Assembly: GCA_009667805.1 (NCBI GenBank)
Contig: CM019065.1
Coordinates: 153,176,101 to 153,240,100 of the forward strand
Length of the DNA: 64,000 nt
Origin: Leptobrachium leishanense
Taxonomy: Eukaryota > Chordata > Amphibia > Anura > Megophryidae
Direction of reading: 5' to 3'
The notes under the pieces were generated by a model that saw nothing but the letters and a program-made list of their open reading frames with translations, did not search any database and was not told the DNA's origin. Below, one piece after another: positions 47,906 through 58,625 of this stretch (the stretch's first letter is position 1; each line of letters opens with the position of its first letter). The translations under genes and the position numbers were made by a program.

Positions 47906-48944
47906 AGAAGAAAGAAGCAGCCACAGCCTGAAGTCTGGAACCCATAGACATCACCAGACGCTGGGTTTCATCCCTGGTGATGCTCTGACAGGCCTCTACT
48001 GCAACTGTCTTCAGTTCCTGCTTGTTCTTGAGACATTTTCCCTTCAGTTTTGTCTTTAGTAAGTGAAATGCATGCTCAATGGTATTCAGGTCAGGTGATT
48101 GATTTAGCCATTGCATAACATTCCACTTCTGCCCTTTCAAAAACTCTTTGGTTGCTTTTGCAGTATGCTTTGGGTCATTGTCCATCTGAACTGTGAAGCG
48201 CCGTCCAATGAGTTCTGCAGCATTTGGCTGAATGTGAGCAGATAATATTGGCCGAAACACTTCAGAATTCATCCTGCTGCTTTTGTCAGCAGTCACATCA
48301 TCAATAAATACAAGAGAACCAGATCCATTGGCAGCCATACATGCCCACGCCATGACACTACCACCAGCATGCTTCACTGATGAGGTGGTATGCTTAGGAT
48401 CATGAGCAGTGCCTTTCCTTCCCCATACTCTTCTCTTCCCATCACTCTGGTACAAGTTGATCTTGGTCTCATCTGTCCATTGGATCTTGTTCCCGAACTG
48501 TGAAGGGTTTGTTAGGTGTTGTTTGGCAAACTCTAATCTGGTCTTCCTGTTTTTGAGGCTCACCAATGGTTTACATCTTGTGGTGAACCCTCTGTATTCA
48601 CTCTGGTGAAGTCTTCTCTTGATTGTTGACTTTTACACCCATACACCTACCTCCTGGAGAGTGTTCTTGATCTGGCCAACTGTTGTGAAGGGTGTTTTCT
48701 TCACCAGGGAAAGAATTCTTCGGTCATCCACCACAGTTGTTTTCCGTGGTCTCCCGGGTCTTTTGGGGTTGCTGAGCTCACCGGAGCGTTCCTTCTTTGT
48801 GAGAATGTTCCAAACAGTTGTTTTGGCCACACCTAATGTTCTTGCTCTCTCTCTGATGGGTTTGTTTTGTTTCTTCAGCCTAATGATGGCTTGCTTCACT
48901 GATAGTGACAGCTCTTTGGATCTCATCTGGAGAGTTGACAGCAA
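47906..48944 (-). pseudogene. Tc1-C transposase, one stop, C-terminus replaced
   Basis: From MLSTLQMRSKELSLSVKQ at 48944: helix-turn-helix (ERARTLGVAKTTVWNIL), GRPRK, then WTDETK, QMDNDPKHTAK and NTIEHAFHLL, so all three catalytic acids are present. A TAA at 48633-48635 replaces an expected Ser codon; the frame before and after is the same. The last residues are lost where the LINE inserted (after SRLQAV). It is closely related in layout to Tc1-A but a different family by its termini. Confidence 0.9.
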
Positions 48945-49279
48945 CAGATTCCAAATGCAAATAGCACGCTTGAAATGAACTCGGGCCTTTTATCTGCACA
49001 TTGGGGTAATGAGGGAATATCACACAACTGGCCATGGAACAGCTGAGAAGCCAATTGTCCCATTACCTTTGGTCCCTTAACAAGTGGGAGGCACATCTGC
49101 AAACTGCTGTAAGTCCTACACCGTTCACCTAAGTTGGATGTACATACCCTCAAATTAAAGCTGACAGTCTGCAGTTAAAGCACATTGTGTTTGTTTCATT
49201 CCAACTCCATTGTGGTGGTGTATAGAGCCAAAGATGTTAGAATTGTGTCGATGTCCCAATATTTCTGGACCTGACTGTA

Positions 49280-50454
49280 CATGCATTGGGGGGGTTTGGT
49301 ATTTTTGGTATACCCACTTATACATGTAAGCAGTAATTGTGACCTCAAACCACAGAGATAACCTGACTGTAAGTGTGAGGGAGTACGATTATGTGAGTAT
49401 GACTATGTGCCTCCCATTGTACAGTGCTATGGAACGTGTTAGCGCTTTATAAAAACTTTTAACTGTAACTGTGTAAGAGGGTGTGAGACTGAGTGTCTCT
49501 TGTAGTGTAAATTAGCAAGTGTGAGTAATTCTGAGTGAGTAAGCAAGTGTGAGTAAATGTGAGTCTTAGTGAATGTAATTGTGTGTGCGTGAGTCAGGCT
49601 TGCTTTTGTGTTCACAGATAAGGACTTCGTAATTTCCCAAGTCTCCGCTCTCACTGTGACAGTTACAGACCTTCAACTCAAAGTAACAGTTGAAACCTGA
49701 ACTTCCCTGTCAGGAGTTTCCTCCTGAATGAAAGTCTATGGGGAAATTTGGGGATTTCGGAAGCCCCCTATGGAAAAATGTGTGAATCGGATCGCTTAGA
49801 AAAACTATAGCACGCAAAGTCATACGGTATCATCCAGTTCGAGTGTGATCATGTAAACATTATTGATTGCAGGCTAATGGCAAAAATGAATTGTGACAAG
49901 AATCACTGAACATGGACCTAGAAGTGCATTTGGGAGGTGCAGGCCTGATGTTTTATATTATTTCTCTGCTATCTCCTTTGTTGAAGTCGCCCTGTAACTA
50001 TGATTCTAGGTGCATGGTGTTTGTGTCACCTGCTCTACGCATAAATACCGCTATGGTCTATGTTTATCTGTTAATATCGGCTATTGTTAGTAGGATTATT
50101 GTGTGGGTCTCTGTAGCGCTTTCCAACTCCCTATCTAGAATATGCTTACATCTGTTAAAGGTTGGAGTGGTCTTTGTTTGTCCGTCTTGTGTGGCAAACA
50201 TTGCCCCATTGTCTGATACTGTACAATTTGAATCCCCTGTTTATCCTTGCAATCTGCTAATGTCCTATTGATCTGTTTTGTTGGAATGACGCAGTACGCA
50301 TCTCGGTGATCAGAGTTGACCCCATTATCTGTCCCTGGTCTAATTATGCCCCAGACACCAAGATGCCAGGCAGTGATTCCTGAGCTGTTACAGCAATACG
50401 TCAGGGAGGAATTTCCGATTGGCCTCCAGACCCCGCCGCCTGGCACTGTATATA
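49280..50454. other. No gene recognised; GAGTGTGA-like tract at left
   Basis: 49330-49620 continues the degenerate gtgagtaa/gagtgtga tract seen left of Tc1-C. The remainder has short frames (49912-50271; 50135-50446) of unremarkable composition. Confidence 0.45.
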
Positions 50455-50546
50455 TAGTGAAGGGAAAAATTATTTTATCCCCTGCCGATTTTGTAGTTTG
50501 CCCACTGACAAAGCAATGATCAGTCTATAATTTTAATGGTAGGTGT

Positions 50547-50962
50547 TGTCATGCCCCATGATTAGGATTTATTTTATATTTTTCTGTTTTGTGTTGAATC
50601 TGCCTTTGCTGCTTACATGCTTTTGATTTCATAGCTATTTTGTCCCTGCTCAGTTTCCTTAGCCTTCTGCATTCAGCTAGTTCCACCCCTTTGCTCAGTG
50701 TCTTGTTCTAAGGTACTTTCTGGTTACATAGCAGCCATTCTGTGCTCACTGCTGGACAAAATTAATTACTTTTTACCTGCATAATCTGTATACTAACAAG
50801 ATTGTCAGTCTGATCATTAAACTCTTCAACTGGATTCATCTTTCTACGTGTCAGTTTTGCTGAGTTGAAGCTATCTGCTGAACTTCATCGTGTGAGTACT
50901 GATCAGACTTCAGCTAGTCTAAAGCACCCACGCCTCACAGCTTTGCTTATGGAAGCAGAATA
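50547..50962 (+). repeat. 5' LTR of the BEL/Pao element
   Basis: Starts TGTCATGCCCCATGATTAGG and ends near gaagcagaatag. Shares long runs with the 3' LTR (tgaatctgcctttgctgctt, ctgctggacaaaattaat) with small indels (the left copy has attagg where the right reads tagg). The differences suggest the insertion is not very recent. Confidence 0.9.
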
Positions 50963-51072
50963 GTAAAAAGTCAATACTGTCTAGCATTACTGCTGTTAGT
51001 GAAAATACAACAACTGCTAGCAATAGTAAAAGACATTAACAGCAGCTGCAGCAGAAGTAAGCAGTCCATCAG

Positions 51073-52596
51073 GCCAGAGTAAAGGCAGAAGAGAGAATTG
51101 CCCAGCTCCAAGAGACTGCTTCTCACGTTTCAGCATCTAGCAAGCATTCAAATAGCTCACGTCTCTCAAGGTCAAAATCCTCACAATATTCAAAGAGTTT
51201 ATCAATTAGTCTGGAGCTTATCCAGGCCCGGGCAAAGGCAGAAACTACAAAAATACAGGCGGCCTTTGCAAAAAGGAAAGCAGAGATGGAGATGGACGCC
51301 GCTCACAAGAAAGCAGCTATGGAAATGGAAGAAGCTCGCAAAAGAGCAGAAATAGAAGCCCTAGAGAAACAGTGCGAGTATGCCACAGCCATAGCAACAC
51401 TGAAAATTCTAGAACAAGCTGCCGGGGAAAGTGAAAGAGACAGCACCAGTTTATGCAACGTGGATACGGAAGATTTCATTAAGCGCACCAGAGACTATGT
51501 ACTAAAGCAATACGGTGAATCTCTCATAACATCAAATGTTCCTGACAGTTGTGACAACCTTCCAAAACAGGGAAAAGACTCTGTAGCAGTACACTGCATC
51601 CAAGGTCAGTACAATACTCTACTAGCTAATGACCCTGACCTCCCTTCACACGCCCTAGTGCAACAGCAATCCCAAAGCATTAACTCTCAGATGCAATTCC
51701 AGCCTCAAGCAATTAATCAAAATCCTAGCAACCATACAGCTATAAAACCATGCCTGCCTGAGTCTATGGATGATAAACCGACTCCAGGGCTAAATGCAGA
51801 TGCAACCGCATACTACCCTATGTCACTTAACCAGAATTCTGCAAATGCCTTTCAAACTTAATTTCCCTGCCCAAAGTCAGAGAAAACAGACATGTCTGAG
51901 TTTGCTACATACATGGCTCGCCGTGAACTCACCAAGACAAGCCTTTCGAACTTCGATGACCAGCCTGAAAACTACAGAAGCTGGAAGGGTGCCTTCAGAA
52001 CTGCAATTAATGATCTTGGCATTACTCCTGCTGAGGAACTGAACCTGCAGATCAGATGGCTTGGTCCTCAGTCTACAGAACGTGTCAAGAGACTCAGAGC
52101 CGCCCACATCAATAATCCAACGTTGAGCCGCGACGCTGCTTGGCAAAGACTTGATCAAAGCTATGACAGCCCTGAAGTCATAGAGAACGCTCTGTTGCAT
52201 CGCCTGCACTGTTTCCCAAAGATTCCCAGCAAGGATAATCAGAAATACTTGGAACTCAGTGACCTTCTCTGGGAGCTGCAGCTGGCCAAGACAGACACTT
52301 TCCTACCTGGCCTCAGCTATCTGGACACTGCTCGTGGGGTAAACCCAATAGTTTCCAAGCTGCCATACAATATCCAGGAAAAATGGACTGCAATTGGGGC
52401 AAAGTATAAAAGAGTGAACCATATCTCCTTTCCACCTTTCTCCTACTTTTTTGAGTTCATAAGTGACATTGCAGAAACAAAGAATGACCCCAGTTTTTCC
52501 TACGAGTTCCACTCTTTGGGCGTCCTTCAGATGTCCGACAACTCGCACTTTAACCACAGGAGGCAGCAGGGGTCCAGTATCAGTGAAGAAGACTAA
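51073..52596 (+). pseudogene. BEL/Pao Gag-like protein
   Basis: One frame runs from about 51073 with a single stop, TAA at 51859-51861. The N-terminal part is a long charged coiled coil (KKAAMEMEEARKRAEIEALE). Beyond the stop, FDDQPENYRSWKGAFRTAI and LEYLELSDLLWEL-like segments match the Pao Gag domain (DUF1759). The frame ends in SISEED; the protein continues after a frameshift at about 52570-52590 in the frame beginning 52463. The start codon is not identified. Gag forms the retrotransposon particle. Confidence 0.8.
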
Positions 52597-54358
52597 CGTC
52601 CTAACCCATACTTCCTCAATTCCTGACGAGTGCATACAAGGTGAAAAGATTGAGAATCCTAACCGCCTTTGTCCTATTCATAAGAAGCCACATCCCAAGT
52701 GCATTGGCTTTAGCAAGAAACCACTCCAAGAGCGCAAGGAGCTCTTAAAGACATATGGTATATGTTTCAGATGTTGTGCTTCTACTGAGCACTTTGCCAA
52801 AGACTGCAAATTTCCTATCAAGTGCATAGAATGTGATAGGGTGGATCATGTGCAGGCGCTACATCCTTCTCAGTACATGCCTGCAATGTCAACAGACTCC
52901 CCTCCCGTCTTAATGCACGGTGGGGAGACTACAGATCAGGAAGTTACCATAGTGTCCTCTTCTTCTACAGCAGTATGCGGTGAAGATCTTTGCGACAAGT
53001 CTTGTGCTAAAATATGCTTAGTTAACATATATCACAAGGATCACCCAGGAAAGTCTGCTAAAGTATACGCCATCCTGGATGATCAGAGCAATCGGTTGCT
53101 CGCAAGAACGGTACTCTTTGATCTTTTCAACATAAAAGGAGATTCCTACCCTTATACTTTAGGTACATGTAGTGGCATTACAGAGGTCTCTGGAAGAGCC
53201 AGCGGATTCGTAGTAGCCTCTCTTGGGGGCAATCTGGAATTACCGTTACCCACACCGGTCGAGTGCAACCAGATCCCATCTAACAAGCAAGAGATCCCTA
53301 CACCATAAGCTGCCCTACACCATCCTCATCTGAAGGCTATAGCTAACGAAATACCAGCCCTTGCCAAGAATGCAGATATCCTAATTCTCCTGGGCAGAGA
53401 TATCCTCAGAGTACATAAGGTACAGCAACAAATTAATGGTCCACATGATGCTCCATTCGCTCAACGCCTTGATCTAGGTTGGGTTATCATAGGCAATGTT
53501 TGTATAAGGGAAATGAAGGTGCCTATCAAGATTGCTTCCTACAAAACACATATCTTGCCAAATGGTCGCAACATCTATCTTGAACCGTGCCCACACCATT
53601 ACAGAGTGAAGGAGAAATTGAACAGCAACGAATGGCAGTATGACGACGACCAAGATAAATTAAATGTCTTTCAGTTCTGGCATAACACCTTTGGAGCCAC
53701 AGTGTTCAATTCTACCAATGACGACAACAAACTAGCACTGGCAAGAGAAGATAGGGAATTCCTCAAGATGATGGATAAAGAATTCGCTCAGGATGATGCC
53801 AATAGCTGGGTAGCACCCATACCCTCTTGTACACCTAGAGAAAAGCTACCTAACAATCCACAGCAAGCAGCTGCTCGATTTGCCTCTTTAAAGCGCACCT
53901 CGAAGAAGAAAACCGAGGCTGTGCCCCATGCCAGTTGGAATCCAGTGCTTGTCCGCGGAATTGGGAAATGCTCCAGTTCTGCCAGGAAAGCCCTCTACAA
54001 GTGCAAGTACAAAGCCCCAGAAACGAAGATTGAAAGGAAGAAAAAGGAGAAGGCTAGAGCTACCGTGTTAAAGACAGTCGGTGGGGATAAGAATGGCGGT
54101 ACATGTGTAGTCAAACTGGGTAAAATGCTTCGCTATTATCCTACTGAAGATGTTCCAAGGAAGCGGTTAAGCCATGGCAAGAAGCCTTTTAGCCAGCACA
54201 AACACAACCTGCGCTCCTCCACCACTCCTGGAACTGTACTTATACTCTTCAATGGACGCCACAGGGGGAAGCGTGTGGTTTTTCAGAAATCTTTCCACAT
54301 ACAGCCAGTTGTATTACAATTGTGTTGGTGGAAGTCTGGCCTAGAGCGGCTTCCCTAG
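52570..54358 (+). pseudogene. BEL/Pao zinc knuckles, protease and RT start fused to RPL6
   Basis: A single frame with one stop (TAA 53306-53308) and no other lesion. In order: zinc knuckles (CFRCCASTEHFAKDC, CIECDRVDH; about 52765-52860), an aspartic protease of Pao type (YAILDDQSNRLLART, about 53065), [13 protein letters not shown] and [13 protein letters not shown] (about 53385-53490), and the beginning of reverse transcriptase ([38 protein letters not shown], to about 53890). It then passes in frame into RPL6-like sequence and stops at 54356-54358. No polymerase active site is present. Confidence 0.85.
53891..54292 (+). pseudogene. rpl6: Captured ribosomal protein L6 (eL6) fragment
   Basis: The translation shows hallmark eL6 segments in order: [76 protein letters not shown] and [10 protein letters not shown]. 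This covers roughly the second quarter to the middle of the protein. No intron interrupts it, so the source was spliced mRNA. There is an in-frame loss of about four residues after the first segment, and several Arg-to-Cys changes consistent with CpG decay, but no stop codon. The left junction follows ...LKRT of the retroelement frame at AAGAAG-rich sequence, a plausible template-switch point. The retroelement 3' non-coding region follows within about 70 bases. Confidence 0.92.
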
Positions 54359-54566
54359 CACGAAGATAGGTTAACTTGTTAAACTACTCCTCGCATCTGG
54401 CACTATGGCCTACGTTTAAGACTGTTGACTTACTGACTATAAAGTGTAAAGTTGTATTGTTTAATGCTTTACTTTTGTTTTTCAGGTGTCTGCATTGGGT
54501 TTCCAGGAGGACATTTAAAGTTATAGTTTTAGTATATTTTGAAATTTAAAGATTTCAGACGGGGAG

Positions 54567-56681
54567 TGTCATGTCCCATAGGATTTATTTTATATTTTTC
54601 TGTTTTGTGTTGAATCTGCCTTTGCTGCTTACATGCTATTGATTTCATAGCTATTTTGTCCCTGCTCAGTTTCCTTAGCCTTCTGCATTCAGCTAGTTCC
54701 ACCCCTTTGCTCAGTGTCTTGTTATTTACTTCCTGGTTACATAGCAGCCATTCTGTGCTCACTGCTGGACAAAATTAATGACTTTTTACCTGCATAATCT
54801 GTACACTAACAAGATTGTCAGTCTGATCATTAAACTCTTCAACTGGATTCATCTTTCTACGTGTCAGTTTTGCTGAGTTGAAGCTATCTGCTTAACTTCA
54901 TCGTAGAAACATAGAAACATAGAAACATAGAAAAAATGTCGGCAGATAAGAACCTTTCGGCCCATCTAGTCTGCCCAATTACATGGATACTTTACCTGGA
55001 TTTATCTTTTGTTTAGGATAGCCTTATGCCTATCCCATGCTTGCTTAAATTCAATTACTGTTTTGGCCTCTACCACTTCTACTGGAAGACTGTTCCATGT
55101 ATCCACCACCCGCTCAGTAAAATAATGCTTCCTGATGTTACTTTTAAACCTTTGCCCCTCTAATCTAAGACTATGTCCTCTTGTTTTGCTATTTTGTTTC
55201 CTTTTAAATATACTCCCTTCCTCTACCTTGTGGATTCCCTTTACGTATTTAAATGTTTCTATCATATCTCCTCTGTCTCGTCTTTTTTCCAAGCTGTACA
55301 TGTTAAGATCATTAAGCCTTTCTTGGTAACTTTTCTCCTTCAAGCCGTACACCATTTTAGTAGCCCTTCTCTGAACTCTCTCAAGATGTCTATATCCTTC
55401 TGGAGATACGGTCTCCAGTACTGCACACAGTACTCCAAGTGAGGTCTCACCAGTGCTCTGTACAGTGGCATGAGCACTTCCCTTTTCCTACTGCTAATAC
55501 CTCTCCCTACACAACCAAGCATTCTGCTAGCATTTCCTGCTGCTCTATTACATTGACTACTTACCCTTAGATCCTCTGAAATAATAACCCCTAAATCCCT
55601 TTCCTCAGATGTTGAGGTTAGGACTGTATCAAATATCTATATTCAGCCCTTGGGTTTTTACGTCCCAGGTGCATTATCTTGCACTTATCCACATTAAAAC
55701 TCAATTGCCACAACTCCGACCATTTTTTAGCTTACCTAAATCATTTGTCATTTGGCTGATCCCTCCAGGAACGTCAACCCTGTTGCAAATCTTTGTGTCA
55801 TCAGCAAAAAGACATACTTTTCCATTAATACCTTCTGCAATATCACTAATAAAAATATTAAAGAGAATGGGTCCAAGTACTGACCCCTGAGGTACCCCAC
55901 TGGTAACAAGACCTTGCGCCGAATAAACTCCATTTACCACAACCCTCTGTTGTCTGTCACTCAGCCACTGCCTAATCCATTCAACAATATTGGAATCCAA
56001 GCTCAAAGATTGCAATTTATTGATAAGCCTTCTATGCGGAACAGTATCAAAAGCCTTACTGAAATCTAAATAAGCAATGTCTACTGCACCACCTGTGTCT
56101 ATTATTTTTGTTACCCAATCAAAAAAATCAATAAGATTAGTTTGGCATGATCTCCCTGAGGTAAACCCATGTTGTTTCTGATCCTGTAATCTATGTGTTT
56201 TTAGATGTTCAACAATCCTTTCCTTTAACATGGTTTCCATTAATTTCCCTACTACTGACGTAAGACTAACTGGCCTATAGTTCCCCGATTCCTCCCTACT
56301 ACCCTTCTTGTAAATAGGCACAACAATTTGCTAATTTCCAGTCTTCTGGGACGACTCCTGTTAACAAGGATTGGTTAAATAAATCTGTTAACGGTTTTGC
56401 TATTACATCACTGAGCTCTTTTAATAATTTAGGGTGGATCCCATCAGGCCCCATTGACTTATTTGTCTTTACTTTAGACAGCTGCTTTAGAACCTCCTCC
56501 TCTGTAAACTCATATGTAAATGTCTCTTTAGTGTTCTCTCCTAACTGAGGTCCCTTTCCTTCCTTTTCTTCTGCAAAGACTGAACAAAAATATTTATCTA
56601 TATCGTGTGAGTACTGGTCAAATACAGACGGCTAGTCTAAAGCACCCACGCCTCACAGCTTTGCTTAGGGAAGCAGAATAG
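54567..56681 (+). repeat. 3' LTR of the BEL/Pao element, split by CR1-C
   Basis: 54567-54904 and 56602-56681 together match the 5' LTR. The pentamer atcgt at 54900-54904 and 56602-56606 is the duplication made by the CR1 insertion. Confidence 0.9.
54905..56601 (-). mobile_element. CR1-like LINE, copy C (longest of three)
   Basis: Minus strand. The 3' end with three agaaacat octamers lies at 54905. Coding similarity extends farther upstream than in copies A and B: LSKVKTNKSMGPDGIHPKLL-like sequence near 56430, then MPIYKKGSREESGNYRPVSL, FSKAFDTVPHRRLINKL, SGVPQGSVLGPILFNIF and LFADDTKI (55701-56321), and the C-terminal domain at 55002-55355. Frameshifts lie near 56325, 55700 and 55380. Flanked by atcgt. 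Confidence 0.93.
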
Positions 56682-56809
56682 GTGTATTTCAACAGTGAGA
56701 GACAAATATCAAAAAAATAGACCTACCATTAAAATTATAGACTGATCATTTTTTTGTCAGTGGGCAAATGTACAAAATCAGCAGGGGATCATATAATGGT
56801 TTCCCCTCA

Positions 56810-57111
56810 GGCCCCGTTCACACCTGGGCATTTTACAACGCGTTCCTACGTGCTGTAAAACGCCCAAACACGGAAATCCCATGATTTCCTATGGCCTGTT
56901 CACACCTGGGCATTTGACAGCACGTAGGAACGTGCTGTAAAACACCCTATGCCCAAAGAAGTACATGAGCTTCTTTGGGGCGTATTGCAGTGCGTTCGCG
57001 GCCATAGAATGCAGCGTGAATGCGCTGCAATGTGCTTTCACGCGTTTGTGACGTTTGAGCGATACACACCTATTACGCGCATATGAAAAATGCTGAGGTG
57101 TGAACGGGGCC
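56810..57111. mobile_element. Palindromic MITE with TCA duplication
   Basis: GGCCCCGTTCACACCT at the left is repeated exactly in inverted form at the right (56810-56825 and 57096-57111). TCA at 56807-56809 and 57112-57114 flanks it. The interior carries further dyads and direct repeats (acctgggcattt twice; cgtgctgtaaaac twice). 302 bp, no ORF. A 3-bp duplication suggests Harbinger-type mobilisation, but TCA is not the usual TWA. Confidence 0.75.
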
Positions 57112-57114
57112 TCA

Positions 57115-58455
57115 CTGTATTTAGCTCAGTTCTAGGCTGACTGTTCTAATCTCAATATCTGTGTGCCGACTCTGGGGACTGCTATCACCACACTTTAAGC
57201 TTCAGCCAAGGGCTGGAGAAAGGCACGGAAGACTGCTGGTGGGAGAACAGGGTCAGACAATCTCAGGGGTGACCCAGCCCATATGCTCCATGCCTCCTCT
57301 TGTTTCCCACAGATCAATAATGGGAAAAGAGAAAAGACTTTCATTGTGCAGAATATCTACTCCAGTCATCAGCTGTAAATATAAATCCCTACTCATAAAA
57401 CTCGTGCAGCCTATGCAACACTAGGCCATATCTCTGCTCCTGAGGACTCTGGGACAACAGTGAAACATGTTGAGTTAATGATAGGTATTCATAATACAGA
57501 TAACATATCTTTATAAAAGGAACCTCACTAGCATGTGGATGCAGACTTTTTCTCTTGTCAGGCTTGACAAAGCTATATCCTAATGGAAGCACTCCCCAAT
57601 TAGGCAGCCAGCCTAGCCCCATCCTGCTACAGACGGAACTTGTTTTCTGCTTTTTCTACATCAGGTGTTGAAGGGATATTGGGGGTTGGGGTAAATTCAT
57701 CCAGAACCTCTTTCCTGACTATCCTATACCTACAGACACTTGAAGGGCTGTTTCTACCTACCAGCTATCGCTAGTGTACCTCAGGATCCCTAACCCCCAC
57801 ACCCTACACACCAGTTCCCTTTACGTTTGTGGGGCCTTCATAGCAAGTTAGTGTGATAGCACCCTTGACCTATTACAGATTTGATTTGTGTTTTCTGTTT
57901 GGCCCACTGAGTGGCCTGGTGTCTGTACACTTTTTTTTTTACTTTTAGATTAATTAGAACTCATATTGTAAAGGGAGAGGCTATTTAACCTCATCATACT
58001 TTGTGCAGATTAGTGCTGATATTTTATTTAACGTAATGGAGGAGGTAAATAGAAAGCAAGAAACAGGACAATTGATGCGATTCCTAAATGTAAGGTCATG
58101 ATTCATGAACTGTGTAAAAGCCCTCGTTGGAGTAACTTTTGCGTATCCTAGCTTATACAAGAAACACATTAATATACCAAGGCGGGCCAGACAAACAGGG
58201 CCAAGTATTCAATGTTACAGTGCCCAGTGACACTGGTATGAGCACCACCTAGTACTGCAAACCGTATCACATTAAATTGTGCAAATTAAATGTCCCAGCC
58301 TGTACGCTGAGCACTGAACTGCAGCAAAGCGTTCAGGCCAAGTTGCTTAGCACTTGCAGCGGCTGAGGAACTGAACACGCCTTTGGCTAAATAAATCAAG
58401 TCACTAGATTTACAGTTGAAAAAATCATCCACCTTAAAGTTTTGTTTGCCTCGGG
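57115..58455. other. No gene recognised
   Basis: About 1.3 kb with only short, featureless frames. A sequence loosely recalling a degenerate hammerhead (ctcctgaggactctgg..gaaacatgttgag near 57437) was considered and rejected. Confidence 0.4.
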
Positions 58456-58624
58456 CAGTGGTCCTCAAGTACCCCAACAGGCCAGTTTGGAAGATCACCT
58501 TGGAGAAAAGCAGACTGAATCCTGCAATCACTGAGCAGCACATCATATCACCTGTGCTGTGCTTCAGATATCTGGAAAACCTGGCCTGTTAGGGGTACTT
58601 GAGGACCGCGGTTGGGAACCACTG
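58456..58624. mobile_element. hAT-type MITE, second copy
   Basis: CAGTGGTCCTCAAGTACC to GGTTGGGAACCACTG, same family as 2749-2932 and opposite in interior orientation where compared. Flanking octamers gcctcggg and gcctagtg agree at 6 of 8. 169 bp. It abuts the truncated 3' end of the Penelope-like element. Confidence 0.85.
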
Positions 58625-58625
58625 G

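Larger units (their letters stand above)
43305..49277 (-). mobile_element. Tc1-like transposon, copy C, containing an L2-like LINE
   Basis: Terminal inverted repeats start CAGTCAGGTCCAGAAATATT and are about 200 bp long (the phrase caaattaaagctgacagtct is in both). TA flanks at 43303-43304 and 49278-49279. The LINE at about 43557-47905 separates the left arm from the transposase. Without it the element is about 1.6 kb. Confidence 0.93.
50547..56681 (+). mobile_element. BEL/Pao LTR retrotransposon carrying a ribosomal-protein fragment
   Basis: Two LTRs of about 415 bp (50547-50962; 54567-54904 plus 56602-56681) begin TGTCATG and enclose a gag frame, a protease frame and the start of a reverse transcriptase that runs into an RPL6-derived segment. 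A 4-5-bp duplication (gtgt or ggtgt at 50542-50546 and 56682-56686) flanks it. The rest of reverse transcriptase, RNase H and integrase are absent, so the copy is non-autonomous. A purine-rich stretch (agacggggag) precedes the 3' LTR, as expected for a polypurine tract. No clear primer-binding site was seen. Confidence 0.88.
50455..56806. mobile_element. Palindromic Tc1/mariner-type MITE, split by the BEL/Pao element
   Basis: 50455-50546 (gggaaaaattattttatccc, tgcccactgacaaagcaatg, cagtctataattttaatggt) is matched by the reverse complement at about 56710-56800. The central part (ggtgtatttcaacagtgaga) follows the right LTR. Joined, the halves give a foldback element of about 220 bp resembling a common Tc1-derived family. 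The BEL/Pao element sits in its middle. Confidence 0.78.

Noticed and set aside
53891..54292. A functional ribosomal protein gene
   Set aside because: Only part of eL6 is present, joined to retroelement coding sequence and lying between LTRs; several conserved residues are changed.
57437..57475. Second hammerhead-like motif
   Set aside because: The core is CTGAGGA rather than CTGATGA, no stem II of useful length forms, and no Penelope-like sequence lies on that strand nearby.
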